Below are positions 44,808 through 54,395 of a DNA stretch of 64,000 bases, piece by piece (position 1 is the stretch's first letter; each line of letters starts with the position of its first letter). Under the pieces are notes generated by a model. It made no database searches. It was not told where the DNA came from and saw only the letters and a program-made list of their open reading frames with translations. The stretch is from JAIOQJ01 sp963718635 (GTDB lineage: Bacteria; Planctomycetota; Planctomycetia; Gemmatales; Gemmataceae): positions 1,736,001 to 1,800,000 of the forward strand of contig OY970367.1 in assembly GCA_963718635.1 (NCBI GenBank). Reading direction: 5' to 3'. The translations under genes were made by a program, and so were the position numbers.

Positions 44808-45263
44808 TCACTTGTCGTCGATGCGGATGCGGATCCGGACGCGCTTTTTCACGCGAGTCTTAACCCGTCCACTACTGCCGGAAGCAGAGCCCTGGGTTGA
44901 AGTTGGCACGGGATCGAATCGTACGGTTTCATCGTCGCGGTTTTGCGATGGTCTTGAATGCGGTTTAGCCGATGAACTGCTGTGATGCCGGCTCTTTTGA
45001 GAATAGCCGGGTTTGACGGGCCGGGTATGCAGAAACAAAAATGTCCCAAGCGCGATCACCACCACGGCCACGCCTGAAAAGATGAGCGTTTCCCAGCGCA
45101 GAAAAGTCACCTTGGTCGTTTCGGTCGCTTCGGGTGACACCACGCTGAGGTACAAATCGCGTACGATCAGCGAAAGCCAAATGGCGCCTAGCATTAGCAA
45201 GGCGCCGCCGACCCAGCCGCGGATGTTGATTTGTTCGCAGTACGGTTTGGGCTTTGAATGCAT
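44808..45263 (-). CDS. Small membrane protein with basic tail
   Basis: A 151-residue protein. Two membrane helices (GGALLMLGAIWLSLIV and LIFSGVAVVVIALGTFLFL) are followed by a serine- and arginine-rich cytoplasmic tail ending in RVKKRVRIRIRIDD. I do not recognise the family. The tail could bind nucleic acid or phospholipid, but this is a guess from charge. Confidence 0.6.
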   Translation of the reverse strand: MHSKPKPYCEQINIRGWVGGALLMLGAIWLSLIVRDLYLSVVSPEATETTKVTFLRWETLIFSGVAVVVIALGTFLFLHTRPVKPGYSQKSRHHSSSSAKPHSRPSQNRDDETVRFDPVPTSTQGSASGSSGRVKTRVKKRVRIRIRIDDK

Positions 45264-45429
45264 AGGAGGCCCCTGGGGATATGGGGATGCTCCACGGCAC
45301 GCGTTTTGGCGGAGCGCTCAGAGAGATCGAACAAACGATATCATCGCTAATCCGGGGAAAAACTTCAACAAATATTCTTGAATTATTTTTGCATTCAGCA
45401 CATCGTGCTTTTTCTACAGGGCAATGAGC

Positions 45430-45878
45430 TCATTTATCTTCCCCGCCCATGACCCTTAAGCCAAAGCCGTTCATATCGATGTCTTCGAATGCCTTTTCCG
45501 TCTCGCCCGGCGCGTTGCGTTCTAGGGTTAAGCGTAAGAAAGCCCACAAGCTGGCCTTCTCACCCGCGTGGTCGTAGCCGTGTGCATCGGTATCGGCTTC
45601 GACGAGCCAGCGCCAGGTGCGGCGGTCGTTGCCGCCATCGCTCGCTTCTTCCTGCCACCCTTTCAGAATCCGCTCGACCGCGAGAATCGCTTGTTTAACG
45701 CTTTTGCCTTCCTTGATGGTGGCGCCAACTCGTCCGCAGCGGCTTCGAACTCGACGTGCGGCAGCGCCCGAATCGCTTCGAAAAGACGGTGTTCAATGGC
45801 CGACGCTCGCCACGGCGACCACAAATAGCAGGTGATGCTCGGGGTCTCGAAAGTCAGACCATACAGATCGACGCGCAT
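45430..45878 (-). CDS. Hypothetical protein (one frame break)
   Basis: ATG 45878 opens MRVDLYGLTFETPSITCYLW and SPWRASAIEHRLFEAIRALP. The frame breaks near 45725, and the next frame continues TIKEGKSVKQAILAVERILK, GWQEEASDG, TWRWLVEADTDAHGYDHAGE and GLRVMGGEDK to TGA at 45430-45432. Joined it is about 148 residues. Both parts have coding-like composition and together look like one protein with an N-terminal strand region and a helical end. Family unknown. The two halves do not appear as one open frame, so the gene is easily missed. Confidence 0.5.
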
Positions 45879-46010
45879 GAAAGAAAGCTCCAGATGACAG
45901 ATTGATTCATCGTAAGAAATCGGGGCGATGATTCCAGCGCTGCAATTCCGTCGCTCAAGGCGCGTGTGGGGTATGCCAACCGATTCTGGCAAAAAGCGAC
46001 TCGCCCTTCC

Positions 46011-46139
46011 CACCCTCCCCCCGGCTTTGCGGGGGGAGGGCAGGGTGGGGGGGAAGGCTGCGACCGCAGAGGCGATTGTTCATGGGCAAGTCGTTCGGCC
46101 CCCACCCTGCCCTCCCCCTGCAAAGCCAGGGGGAGGGTA
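46011..46139. repeat. CCCTCCCCC-GGCTTTGC hairpins, pair 2
   Basis: CACCCTCCCCCCGGCTTTGC with GGGGGGAGGGCAGGGTG at 46011-46053, and CACCCTGCCCTCCCCCTGC, AAAGCCAGGGGGAGGG at 46099-46139. The outer flanks carry AACCGATTCTGGCAAAAAG at 45979 and its inverse (CCAGAATTGGTTGG) at 46168. Confidence 0.85.
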
Positions 46140-46282
46140 AGAAAGGTCCGCTCGGTTTATCGATTCGCCAGAATTGGTTGGCGCATTCCAATCACTGGTT
46201 ACGTTCTTTCACCTATGCCCCCAAGCGCTACAAACCGTAGAAAGAAGGTATTCGACATGACGCCGACTGGATTGAATGAGAT

Positions 46283-47686
46283 ATGACCAGGGAAGTTCAT
46301 CGCTTTCGCCTTTCGTGCATGATGTTCGGGCAGTATTTGATTGTGGGAAGCTGGGCCGTCACCCTGGCCACCTATTTGATGAGCTCGCCTCTGAAAGGTG
46401 GGCTCCATTTCCCGGCCGCCTATGCCGGCGGCGTTTACAGCACGATGGCGATCGCGGGCATTATTGCACCCATTTCTTTTGGCCTGCTAGCCGATCGGCT
46501 ATTCGCCGCCCAGAAACTTCTTGGCGTCTTGCACCTGATCGGCGCCGTTCTCCTTGGCGCTGCGGGTTACTGGTGTGAATCGCAGCAGCCGCGCATCAAC
46601 GCCAGTTATCGCGCCATCGCAGGTATTGAAGCCGTTGACGGCATCGCCATTCTCGAATGGGAGACGCGTCTCGACTCCATCACACCCGAAGTGCGCCGAG
46701 CGCTCAAAGAGGCATTCGCGCGGGTCGAACGGTCGCCGGCTTTGCGCGAAAGTTTGAACGATGCCTTCTATCCCCTTTTCGCGCTGATGTTTTGCTACGC
46801 CTTCTGTTCGGTGACCACGCTGACGCTCACAAACGTCGTTGCCTTCCGCAATCTCAGCGACCCGCGCCGATCTTATGGCAATGTTCGGCTGGTCGGCACC
46901 ATCGGCTGGATCGTCGCCGGCTTGTCGCTCGAACTGTTCTGGAACCCGATCTCGCCCGATCCGCTTTATTTCGCGGCCGGGTTATCGCTCGTTATGGGGC
47001 TCGGTTGCTTTGCTCTTCCCAACACGCCGCCGGCACGCACTTCCAAGACGCTAGGCGAGGCGCTCGGCCTTCCGGCGTTTTCCATGTTTCGTGAGCGTTC
47101 CTTCAGCGTGCTCATTGCGTGTACGCTGGCCATTGGCGTGGTGCAACAGTTTTATGCCATCTATGCCAATCGTTTTCTCAACGAATTGCATTCGCCTTAT
47201 CCAGCAGCCGTCCAGACATTGGCTCAGGTTTCGGAAGTTGGCTGCATGGCGTTGCTGCCACTTATGCTCTATCGCTTCGGACTGAAAACGACGATGATCC
47301 TCGGCCTCATTGGCTTCATCTTGCGCAACGCCATGTTCGCAACAGCCTCTCTGCCCGTCGTTGCGTTCATCGGCCTGCCTATGCAAGGAATCGCCTACAC
47401 CTTTTTCGTCATCGTCGCCTCCATGGATGTCGATCGCAACGCCCCGTCGCACCTTCGCGCCAGCGCTCAAGGAATTTTTACTTTTGTGTCGATGGGGGCC
47501 GGAACGTTGCTCGGCAATTGGCTCAGCGGCGTGGTCGTGCAATCGCAGACAATCGGCGATGTCGTCGCCTGGCAAACGGTCTGGCTGATTCCCACAGTGA
47601 TGTCGGCCGTGGTGACGCTTGCCTGCCTAATCCTGTTTCGCGAACCGGCAGCGCAGCCTGTACGTTCGGACGTTGATTCCGGATGA
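46283..47686 (+). CDS. MFS transporter, nucleoside-permease-like
   Basis: A 467-residue protein with about 12 membrane helices. Its blocks LSCMMFGQYLIVGSWAVTLA, IAGIIAPISFGLLADRLFAA and YGNVRLVGTIGWIVAGLS match the NupG/XapB-type nucleoside:H+ symporter branch. A hydrophilic insert of about 80 residues lies between helices 4 and 5 (EAVDGIAILEWETRLDSITP), longer than usual. The substrate may be a nucleoside or related sugar, inferred from family. It is followed 40 bases later by an HpcH aldolase gene on the same strand. Confidence 0.8.
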   Translation: MTREVHRFRLSCMMFGQYLIVGSWAVTLATYLMSSPLKGGLHFPAAYAGGVYSTMAIAGIIAPISFGLLADRLFAAQKLLGVLHLIGAVLLGAAGYWCESQQPRINASYRAIAGIEAVDGIAILEWETRLDSITPEVRRALKEAFARVERSPALRESLNDAFYPLFALMFCYAFCSVTTLTLTNVVAFRNLSDPRRSYGNVRLVGTIGWIVAGLSLELFWNPISPDPLYFAAGLSLVMGLGCFALPNTPPARTSKTLGEALGLPAFSMFRERSFSVLIACTLAIGVVQQFYAIYANRFLNELHSPYPAAVQTLAQVSEVGCMALLPLMLYRFGLKTTMILGLIGFILRNAMFATASLPVVAFIGLPMQGIAYTFFVIVASMDVDRNAPSHLRASAQGIFTFVSMGAGTLLGNWLSGVVVQSQTIGDVVAWQTVWLIPTVMSAVVTLACLILFREPAAQPVRSDVDSG

Positions 47687-47725
47687 TAAATTCAATATCG
47701 CCAACACGCTTTTCCTGGAGCACTG

Positions 47726-48520
47726 ATGCGAACCAATCCCGTCAAACGAGCGTTGAAAGCCGGCAAGCCTGCCGTGGGAACGTGGCTTTCGCTCGGCAGC
47801 ATCACCGCGGCACGCTTCATGGCCCGGGCCGGGTTTGATTGGCTGACGCTCGACATCGAACATAGTCTCGTCGGCATGGAGACGGCCGCGCATATCTTTG
47901 CCACCATCGCCGACGCCGGCGGCGTGCCGTTGGCCCGCGTTCCGTCAAACCGCCACGATCACATCAAGCGCGTCCTCGACAACGGCGCGCATGGCGTTGT
48001 GGTGCCGATGGTCAACACCCGGCAGGAAGCGGAAGAAGCTGTCTCGGCTATGCTCTACCCGCCCATAGGCACGCGCAGCGTCGGCGGCGCCGTTCACGCG
48101 CTCAATTTCGGCGCGACCGCCGGGGACTATTACGCCAAGGCCAACGACGAGTTGCTCGTCATCCTGCAATGCGAACATATCCAAGCGGTTCGCGATGCCG
48201 ATTCGATCTTCTCGACGCCGGGCATTGACGCCATCTTCGTAGGCCCCAATGACTTGGCCGCCAGCATGCGCACACCGAATGGCAAACCTCCAGCGCCCGA
48301 AGCGACCAAAGAAGCCTTGAGCCATATCTTGGCAACATGTAAGAAGCACAAGGTGGCCGCCGGCATTCACACCGGATCGCCGGAAGAGGCGCGATTGCGC
48401 ATTGATGAAGGTTGGCAATTCATTGCCATCACGAGCGAGCTAAAGATGATGCTCGACGGCGCCAGTGCGGTGCTCAACGGCTTAGGCGACCGCGTTAAAG
48501 GGGACTTGGCGAGGTACTGA
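47726..48520 (+). CDS. HpcH/HpaI aldolase family protein
   Basis: A 264-residue TIM barrel. Blocks: KPAVGTWLSLGSITAARFMA, GFDWLTLDIEHSLVGMETA, GAHGVVVPMVNTRQEAEEAV, LVILQCEHIQAVRDAD and GIDAIFVGPNDLAASM. Metal-binding acids sit in QCEH and the later GPND. Such enzymes cleave 2-keto-hydroxy acids to pyruvate plus an aldehyde. The acceptor is not known. It is probably in one operon with the preceding transporter. Confidence 0.9.
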   Translation: MRTNPVKRALKAGKPAVGTWLSLGSITAARFMARAGFDWLTLDIEHSLVGMETAAHIFATIADAGGVPLARVPSNRHDHIKRVLDNGAHGVVVPMVNTRQEAEEAVSAMLYPPIGTRSVGGAVHALNFGATAGDYYAKANDELLVILQCEHIQAVRDADSIFSTPGIDAIFVGPNDLAASMRTPNGKPPAPEATKEALSHILATCKKHKVAAGIHTGSPEEARLRIDEGWQFIAITSELKMMLDGASAVLNGLGDRVKGDLARY

Positions 48521-48663
48521 GTCTCGATGTACTCTTCACGCTGCGCATGAAGAAGTCTTCACGCGCAGCGCGCTCTCTTCGGTAACCGACGCTCCCTGCT
48601 CGCCAAAATTCGACAACGCACGCCTTTGATTCGATTAATTGTGCCCAAAACGGAGAGATTTTG

Positions 48664-49221
48664 ATGGCCACCGCAACAGCCCCGGCAACCACCTATACGA
48701 TCAATGAATTCCTGGCTTTGCCGGAGCATGATCGCTATGAACTCGTCGACGGCGAACTGGAGGAAGTACACGTGAGCAATCTCTCATCGGCGGTTGCGAT
48801 CGAGTTGAGCACGAATTTGAATGTTTACTGCAAAACACACAAGCTGGGCCGGGTCTTTTCAAGTGCGTCGTACTACCAATGCTTTCCCGCTCGGCCCGGA
48901 CGCGCTCGCAAGCCGGACGTTTCATTCATTCGGCAGGATCGCCTACCAGCAGATTGGCGAGCAGACGGCTACTTCACTATCACGCCGGACTTAGCTGTGG
49001 AAGTACTTTCGCCCGGCGACCTGGCTTACAAGGTGCAAGAAAAGATACGCGAATATATCAACGCCGGCATCGCCTTGGTCTGGGAGATCAATCCCGAACA
49101 GCGTTTTGTCATGGTCTATCGTATAGATGGCACGGTGACATTGCTCACAGAAGCAGACACTCTAAGTGGTGAGAACGTAGTACCTGGCTTCAGTTGCGCC
49201 GTTGCGGATTTGTTTGCTTGA
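48664..49221 (+). CDS. Uma2-family (DUF820) putative endonuclease
   Basis: A 185-residue protein from ATG 48664, preferred over an in-frame TTG three bases earlier; GGAGAG lies upstream. Blocks: YTINEFLALPEHDRYELVDG, RKPDVSFIRQDRLP, DLAVEVLSPGDLAYKVQEKI and EYINAGIALVWEINPEQRFV. These fit the PD-(D/E)xK fold: D in PDVSF, E and K downstream. The role in the cell is unknown. Confidence 0.9.
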   Translation: MATATAPATTYTINEFLALPEHDRYELVDGELEEVHVSNLSSAVAIELSTNLNVYCKTHKLGRVFSSASYYQCFPARPGRARKPDVSFIRQDRLPADWRADGYFTITPDLAVEVLSPGDLAYKVQEKIREYINAGIALVWEINPEQRFVMVYRIDGTVTLLTEADTLSGENVVPGFSCAVADLFA

Positions 49222-49296
49222 AGTGACATGTCTTAGCGTACCCTGTGAGAATTGACTTGTTGAGCCGATCATGCATTACCTTTGGAAACCGATTCT

Positions 49297-50775
49297 ATGT
49301 CTATTTATCACACCTATTTATTCGAAGAACTTGACGATCAATCCCGGGAATATCTGCTGTGCGCCCGCGATAAGGCCGGGCAGGGTATGCCGGGGATCTT
49401 TGTTCGACGGCAAAACGCGCTTCCCGCCATCGCTTTCGTCAGCGGCGTTGCTATTCTCGGCGGCATGGCCGTCCTGTCGTGGTATCTGATGCAGCAAGAG
49501 CCTTTGGCTATCGCTATGCTGCAAACGATCGGCGTTTTGCTCGGTGGTTGGCTCATCCTATATGCAGTTCGCATCTGGAATGCGCAGCAGGGTTCCCGCT
49601 ATGCCGGTTATTTTGTCTTCGCCGACGCGCATACGTTGTGGGATTGCCGGGGAACGACTGTGACAACGACTGAGCTTTCACATCTCGTCGAAGCCAAAGG
49701 AGTGCTCCACTTCAATACTGAGAAGAAATACACGCACACCGTGGTAACTGTCAAAGCGGACAACGGCGTTCGCAGCTTCGATATACAGAATGAACGCCAT
49801 GCACGCGATTTGATCCATTTTCTTAATGCGCTTGTCTGGCTGCGTTCGCGAGAAGGCAGTGAAAACGGTGGCATCGACCTGAGCCAGTTGTCGCCTGCCA
49901 TTGAGGGCGCTGTTGCGAAGACACTGACGCTAACCGATGAACTTCCCACCGCGTACACAGCCGAGGCGCTCGAACTCGAGGTGACCGAACTGCCGACGCC
50001 GCGGAAAGAAGGCCGAGCCTCTTCCGGCGTGCTGATGTATGCGCTGATCGTGCTCGTGGCGGTCGGCGGAGTTTTCGGTTTCAAGCATTTGAACGTGGGG
50101 CAACGGGACGACGCCATCTGGGCGTCAATCATGAAATTTGAAGAACCCCATAAACATGAAGCGGCACCCTGGCTGCGCGCTTATCTGGCCGACCCGCGCA
50201 ATATCGCCCATCGCGAAGAAGCGCGTGCCATGCTCCGCGACATCTACCAGAAAGCCATTGCATCGATTCGGGCGAAAGTCAACCCGGCCGGCATCGCCAA
50301 TCAAGGTGAAAGGGAGCCGGTTGATCCCGCCTTGGTTGATTGCCTGGCTATCGTGCTGACTGAATTGGCCGAGCAACCGCAAGCGGTCGTGACGGTAAGC
50401 GTGAAGGATGGAAAGCCGGGTTCGGCTAATGCAAGCGAGCGCGAAAAAGATGTTCGGCGCGAGTATACCCTTGCTTTGATGAACGCCGTTTCCCCGCAAC
50501 TGGTGGCGTTCGTCGAAGCGCCGCCCGAAGCGCTCGGCATGATCGACATCGTCTTCGTTGAAAAGGATCTGCCGAACAACTTTTTCCAGAAGCAGGTTAA
50601 TTACAAAGTGACGGTTCGCCAAACGACGGATGGCGAACCGAAGAAATCGGCCTCGAAGACCATCGTTGATTTCGGCAACAATTCTTTGTTTTTCCTTGCC
50701 AAATCGGCGAGCAGGCTGGGTCAACAAACGGCCGGTCCGAAAAAGATAAACCTGGAGCAACTGGACGAGATTTGA
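49297..50775 (+). CDS. Hypothetical membrane protein
   Basis: A 492-residue protein from ATG 49297 (MSIYHTYLFEELDDQSREYL). Two membrane helices lie near residues 40-60 (AIAFVSGVAILGGMAVLSWY) and 70-90, then a cytoplasmic beta-rich domain (VVTVKADNGVRSFDIQNERH), a third helix near residue 255 (LMYALIVLVAVGGVFGF), and a C-terminal soluble domain with LSQLVAFVEAPPEAL-like strands. I do not recognise the family. It stands alone between Uma2 and purH. Confidence 0.6.
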   Translation: MSIYHTYLFEELDDQSREYLLCARDKAGQGMPGIFVRRQNALPAIAFVSGVAILGGMAVLSWYLMQQEPLAIAMLQTIGVLLGGWLILYAVRIWNAQQGSRYAGYFVFADAHTLWDCRGTTVTTTELSHLVEAKGVLHFNTEKKYTHTVVTVKADNGVRSFDIQNERHARDLIHFLNALVWLRSREGSENGGIDLSQLSPAIEGAVAKTLTLTDELPTAYTAEALELEVTELPTPRKEGRASSGVLMYALIVLVAVGGVFGFKHLNVGQRDDAIWASIMKFEEPHKHEAAPWLRAYLADPRNIAHREEARAMLRDIYQKAIASIRAKVNPAGIANQGEREPVDPALVDCLAIVLTELAEQPQAVVTVSVKDGKPGSANASEREKDVRREYTLALMNAVSPQLVAFVEAPPEALGMIDIVFVEKDLPNNFFQKQVNYKVTVRQTTDGEPKKSASKTIVDFGNNSLFFLAKSASRLGQQTAGPKKINLEQLDEI

Positions 50776-50866
50776 GTTTGGGCTAGCCATGCCTGCGCGA
50801 GTTAAAACTTGCAAGGAATTTCCCAACCGATTGTACCGAAGCGATCCCATCAACGCACAGCCAATT

Positions 50867-50903
50867 CCCACCCTCCCCCCGCAAAGCCGGGGGGAGGGTG
50901 GGA
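50867..50903. repeat. CCCTCCCCCC-GCAAAGC hairpin, single
   Basis: CCCACCCTCCCCCC, GCAAAGC, CGGGGGGAGGGTGGG, directly upstream of purH. It may affect purH expression. Confidence 0.85.
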
Positions 50904-51029
50904 AAAGCAAGACTCCGATTGTACGATCGAATAGCGCTGCACTCGCTTCCCGTACCTTCTCAGACATTCGTCCAGCATTGTCGTAAAAAATCGTTGGTGG
51001 TTTCTTTACCAATAGCGGAAGCAATTCTC

Positions 51030-52631
51030 ATGGTTTCAGCAGCGCCCTTCGAATTTTTCGCCCAGCGCAAGATTAAGCGCGCCTTGCTGAGCGTCAGCGA
51101 TAAAACAGGGTTGATTGAACTGGCCCGAACCCTGATCGAGCAAGGAGTTGAACTGATCTCCACCGGCGGCACGCGCGATGCCATCCACAAACCCGGCCTG
51201 CCGGTCAAAGACGTCAGCGAGCTGACAAACTTCCCCGAAATGCTCGATGGCCGAGTGAAGACGCTGCACCCTTTCGTTCATGCCGGGATACTCGCGAAGC
51301 GGGACGATGCCGGACATCGGTCGACGTTGCAGGAACATGGCATCGCCACCATCGATCTAGTTGTCTGCAACCTCTATCCATTCGAAAAAGTAAGCGCCAA
51401 CCCGCAGGCGGCGTTGCACGAAGTGATCGAGAACATCGATATCGGCGGCCCGACGATGATCCGCGCGGCTGCAAAGAACTACGCTGCCGTCGCGGTAATT
51501 GTGGAGCCGAGCCAATATGCGGCTGTAGCCGAGGAGATGAAACAAAACACGGGGTCGTTATCGATTGCGACGCGCGAACGGCTGGCGATGGAAGCGTTCT
51601 CCCGCATTGCCGCTTACGACGTAGCCATCGCTGCCTATTTCACACAACGAGTTCCAGAGCAGCCAATGCCGGCCACGCTCTCCCTGACCTTTCAACGCAA
51701 ACAGTCGCTGCGCTATGGCGAAAATCCGCATCAGGCTGCTGCTTTTTATGTGGAGAGCCGATTCCCGAGCGATTCGATCGCCGCGGCAGAAGTGTTGCAC
51801 GGCAAAGAGCTCTCGTACAACAACATTCTCGATCTCGACAGTGCGCTGAACTTGGTTCGCGAGTTTGACCAGCCCGCGGCCGTCGTCGTCAAACATAACA
51901 ACCCCTGCGGAGCCGCGTTCGCATCAACGCTTGCCGATGCCTTCCAGCGGGCTTTCGATGGCGATCCGCTCAGCGCCTTTGGCGGCATCCTGGCGTTCAA
52001 TCGAGTGCTCGATGCCGCTACTGCGCTGAAACTGGCCGAGCCGAATCGCTTTGTCGAATGCATTATCGCTCCGGACTTCGAGCCGGAAGCGTTCGAGATT
52101 CTGACGACGAAGCCGACTTGGCGGAAGAACGTCCGTCTGCTCAAAGTTGGCCCGCTGGCGCCAAAGCAAGTTGGCGCAACGTCACTCGACTATCGGCGTG
52201 TCGATGGCGGCTTGCTCATGCAAGCTCGCGATATTGGCGTGCAGGGGGAATGGAAAACGGTGACGAAACGCCAGGCGACATCGGACGAGTTGGCCGATCT
52301 GGCATTTGCCTGGAAAGTCTGCAAGCACGTGAAGAGCAACGCAATCGTGCTCGTGAACGAAGGCATGGTAATTGGCGTAGGCGCGGGACAAATGAGCCGG
52401 GTCGATTCCGTGCAAATTGCCATTCGCAAGGCAGGCGAGCGAGTTCGCGGGTCAGTCCTCGCGTCGGACGCCTTTTTCCCGTTCCGCGATAATGTCGATG
52501 CCGCCGCGGCGGCGGGAGTAAAAGCAATCGTGCAACCCGGCGGCTCCCAACGCGACGCCGATTCCATCGCCGCCTGCGACGAGCACGGCCTGGCGATGCT
52601 ATTCACCGGAGTGCGCCACTTTCGGCATTGA
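51030..52631 (+). CDS. purH: Bifunctional AICAR transformylase / IMP cyclohydrolase
   Basis: A 533-residue enzyme, the usual PurH length. N-terminal IMP cyclohydrolase: RALLSVSDKTGLIELARTLI, STGGTRDA, FPEMLDGRVKTLHPFVHAGI. C-terminal AICAR formyltransferase: LRYGENPHQAAAFY, KELSYNNILDLDSAL, VVKHNNPCGAA with the catalytic Lys-His, and SDAFFPFRDNVDAAA. It carries out the last two steps of IMP synthesis. ATG 51030 fits the family start. Confidence 0.97.
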   Translation: MVSAAPFEFFAQRKIKRALLSVSDKTGLIELARTLIEQGVELISTGGTRDAIHKPGLPVKDVSELTNFPEMLDGRVKTLHPFVHAGILAKRDDAGHRSTLQEHGIATIDLVVCNLYPFEKVSANPQAALHEVIENIDIGGPTMIRAAAKNYAAVAVIVEPSQYAAVAEEMKQNTGSLSIATRERLAMEAFSRIAAYDVAIAAYFTQRVPEQPMPATLSLTFQRKQSLRYGENPHQAAAFYVESRFPSDSIAAAEVLHGKELSYNNILDLDSALNLVREFDQPAAVVVKHNNPCGAAFASTLADAFQRAFDGDPLSAFGGILAFNRVLDAATALKLAEPNRFVECIIAPDFEPEAFEILTTKPTWRKNVRLLKVGPLAPKQVGATSLDYRRVDGGLLMQARDIGVQGEWKTVTKRQATSDELADLAFAWKVCKHVKSNAIVLVNEGMVIGVGAGQMSRVDSVQIAIRKAGERVRGSVLASDAFFPFRDNVDAAAAAGVKAIVQPGGSQRDADSIAACDEHGLAMLFTGVRHFRH

Positions 52632-53012
52632 GCATGGCGAGCCGAACTGCGTAAGCAGTCCGGTGAAGATATTCAACTTTGCTCAACGCCATAACCCGGT
52701 TACTTACACAATTCGGCTCGCCTTCGGCGAGCATGGCAAGACAAACTGCATAGGAAGTCGGAGAAGAGCGTTTCGAAATTTTGAAGCGAAAGTAAATTTC
52801 AGTTTTGAACACCCCTAAGCTGGCATGTCGGAATTCGAACCAACTCGTTACGCGGCTCCGCGGCGTAACGGGCGTCGAGTCGCTGTCTCACGTCAAATCG
52901 CGGTTGTGTATCGCCTTCGCATTCTGGAAAACAGCATAATCCTCTTCACCCTACGGCAATCGTGCTTTCCAATAACACCGCGCCGCCCTACCGCTTCAAT
53001 TTTTTGGAACCT
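52632..53012. other. Intergenic region with decayed repeats
   Basis: About 380 bases between convergent purH and the M24 peptidase gene. It has GGCGAGCCGAACTGC-like and GGCTCGCCTTCGGCGAG pieces (52730), and a short GTTACGCGGC unit at 52844-52879. No gene seen. Confidence 0.6.
52844..52879. repeat. GTTACGCGGC unit, copy 4 (shortened)
   Basis: CTCGTTACGCGGC, TCCGCGGCGTAACGGG, CGTCGAG. The GAGGCAGAG half is lost. Confidence 0.65.
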
Positions 53013-54197
53013 CTAAACGATAATCCGCTGCACCTCCGTTTGCGGTTCACCGCCGGTCACATGCACTTTCCCATCCTTATCCACGAACACATCCACTTCG
53101 CTGCGCACGCCAAATTCGGGCAGGTAGATGCCTGGCTCGATCGAGAAGCAGGTTCGCCGCATGACGCGACGCTCTTCGCGGGTTTCGAGGTTGTCCATGT
53201 TGGCGCCGTTGCCGTGAGTTTCCTGGCCGATGGAGTGGCCGGTCCGGTGAAAAAAGTATTCGCCATAGCCCGCTTGCTCGATAACGTCACGAGTAGCCTT
53301 ATCGACTTCCCATCCCTGTAGCTTTCGGCCTTCCGCGTAGGCTCGCTTGACGCAATCGATGCCTGCATCGCGACCGGCGGCGACGATGTCAAAGATCTTT
53401 TTGTAACGTTCCGGAATTTCTTGGCCCACATAGGCAACGCGCGTCAAATCGCTGTAAACCGCCCTTGGCTTGTCGAGCTTCGCCCAGAGATCAATCAGCA
53501 CGAAATCGCCTGCTTTGATTGGCGTCTCGTTGCTCGCACTCGGTGCATAATGAGGGTCGCCCGAATGAGGGCCGCATCCGACAATGGGCGGATGATCGGT
53601 GATCATGCCATGCTCGGAAAAGTGCTCCATGATGCGTGCCTGGACTTCGGTTTCCAGCACTTGGCCTGTCGCTCGAATCCGGTCGGCAATGAAGGCGAAC
53701 ACCACATCATAAGCGGAACACGTATGTTGAGCGGCTTCAAGATGCATGTTCCACTGGTCATCGTCCCAAGTTGCTTCAAACTCCTGAATCAAGTCGCCGG
53801 AAGAGACGATCTCCACTCCGAACGATCGAACGAGTTCAATGGTGCCGCCATCAACCCGCGAGACATAGGGGTTCGCATTTCGCGGGGTGTACTCCATCGC
53901 GATCTTCTTGCTGCCCGCTACCAGACTCTGCACACCGGTTTCCAATTCCTGCCACCTAAGATAGGTCGTCGCCTTGCCGGGCAACTGGTCGATTACCCCT
54001 TGTTCAATGCGATGGACCAGCTTCTTCGGCTCGCCGACAGCAGGAATGAAATAGAACCAACGGCGCGTCGCATGGGCATCAGGGGACATCGCGACGACGC
54101 GCCGGGCGAGCACGTTGAGCCCACGAAAATCGTAAAGGAGCCAGCCGTCAAAGCCGTTTAGTTGAATAGCTTTCTGAACGGCGCCAAGATCGAACAT
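53013..54197 (-). CDS. M24-family metallopeptidase (aminopeptidase P type)
   Basis: A 394-residue pita-bread enzyme. An N-terminal creatinase-like domain (FDGWLLYDFRGLNVLARRVV) leads to the catalytic half. Metal ligands fall in FVLIDLWAK (D), YSDLTRVAYVG (D), HRTGHSIGQETHG (H), FSIEPGIYL (E) and VRSEVDVFV (E). It removes amino acids before proline or cleaves Xaa-Pro dipeptides; the exact specificity cannot be told. It has no signal peptide, so it is cytoplasmic. Confidence 0.93.
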   Translation of the reverse strand: MFDLGAVQKAIQLNGFDGWLLYDFRGLNVLARRVVAMSPDAHATRRWFYFIPAVGEPKKLVHRIEQGVIDQLPGKATTYLRWQELETGVQSLVAGSKKIAMEYTPRNANPYVSRVDGGTIELVRSFGVEIVSSGDLIQEFEATWDDDQWNMHLEAAQHTCSAYDVVFAFIADRIRATGQVLETEVQARIMEHFSEHGMITDHPPIVGCGPHSGDPHYAPSASNETPIKAGDFVLIDLWAKLDKPRAVYSDLTRVAYVGQEIPERYKKIFDIVAAGRDAGIDCVKRAYAEGRKLQGWEVDKATRDVIEQAGYGEYFFHRTGHSIGQETHGNGANMDNLETREERRVMRRTCFSIEPGIYLPEFGVRSEVDVFVDKDGKVHVTGGEPQTEVQRIIV

Positions 54198-54395
54198 GCG
54201 TTGATATCCAAAAGAGAGATTTGCGAATCAGGCTGAGGTGAACATAGCATATTGGAACATTGCACTGAAAATATCCCGCGAGCCTAAATCGCCAGCAAAG
54301 AATTCGGTCATTCTTCGCTGGCGCTTCAGGCTTGTACATCTAAAGGCTCGCTAATGCTTCGGGTCGTTGTGAAATGCGGCTGAGACGTGCTAGAT
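54198..54395. other. Intergenic gap
   Basis: About 200 bases. TCGCCAGCAAAGAATTCGG and a near-complementary TTCTTCGCTGGCG form a loose inverted repeat at 54290-54325. No gene. Confidence 0.4.
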
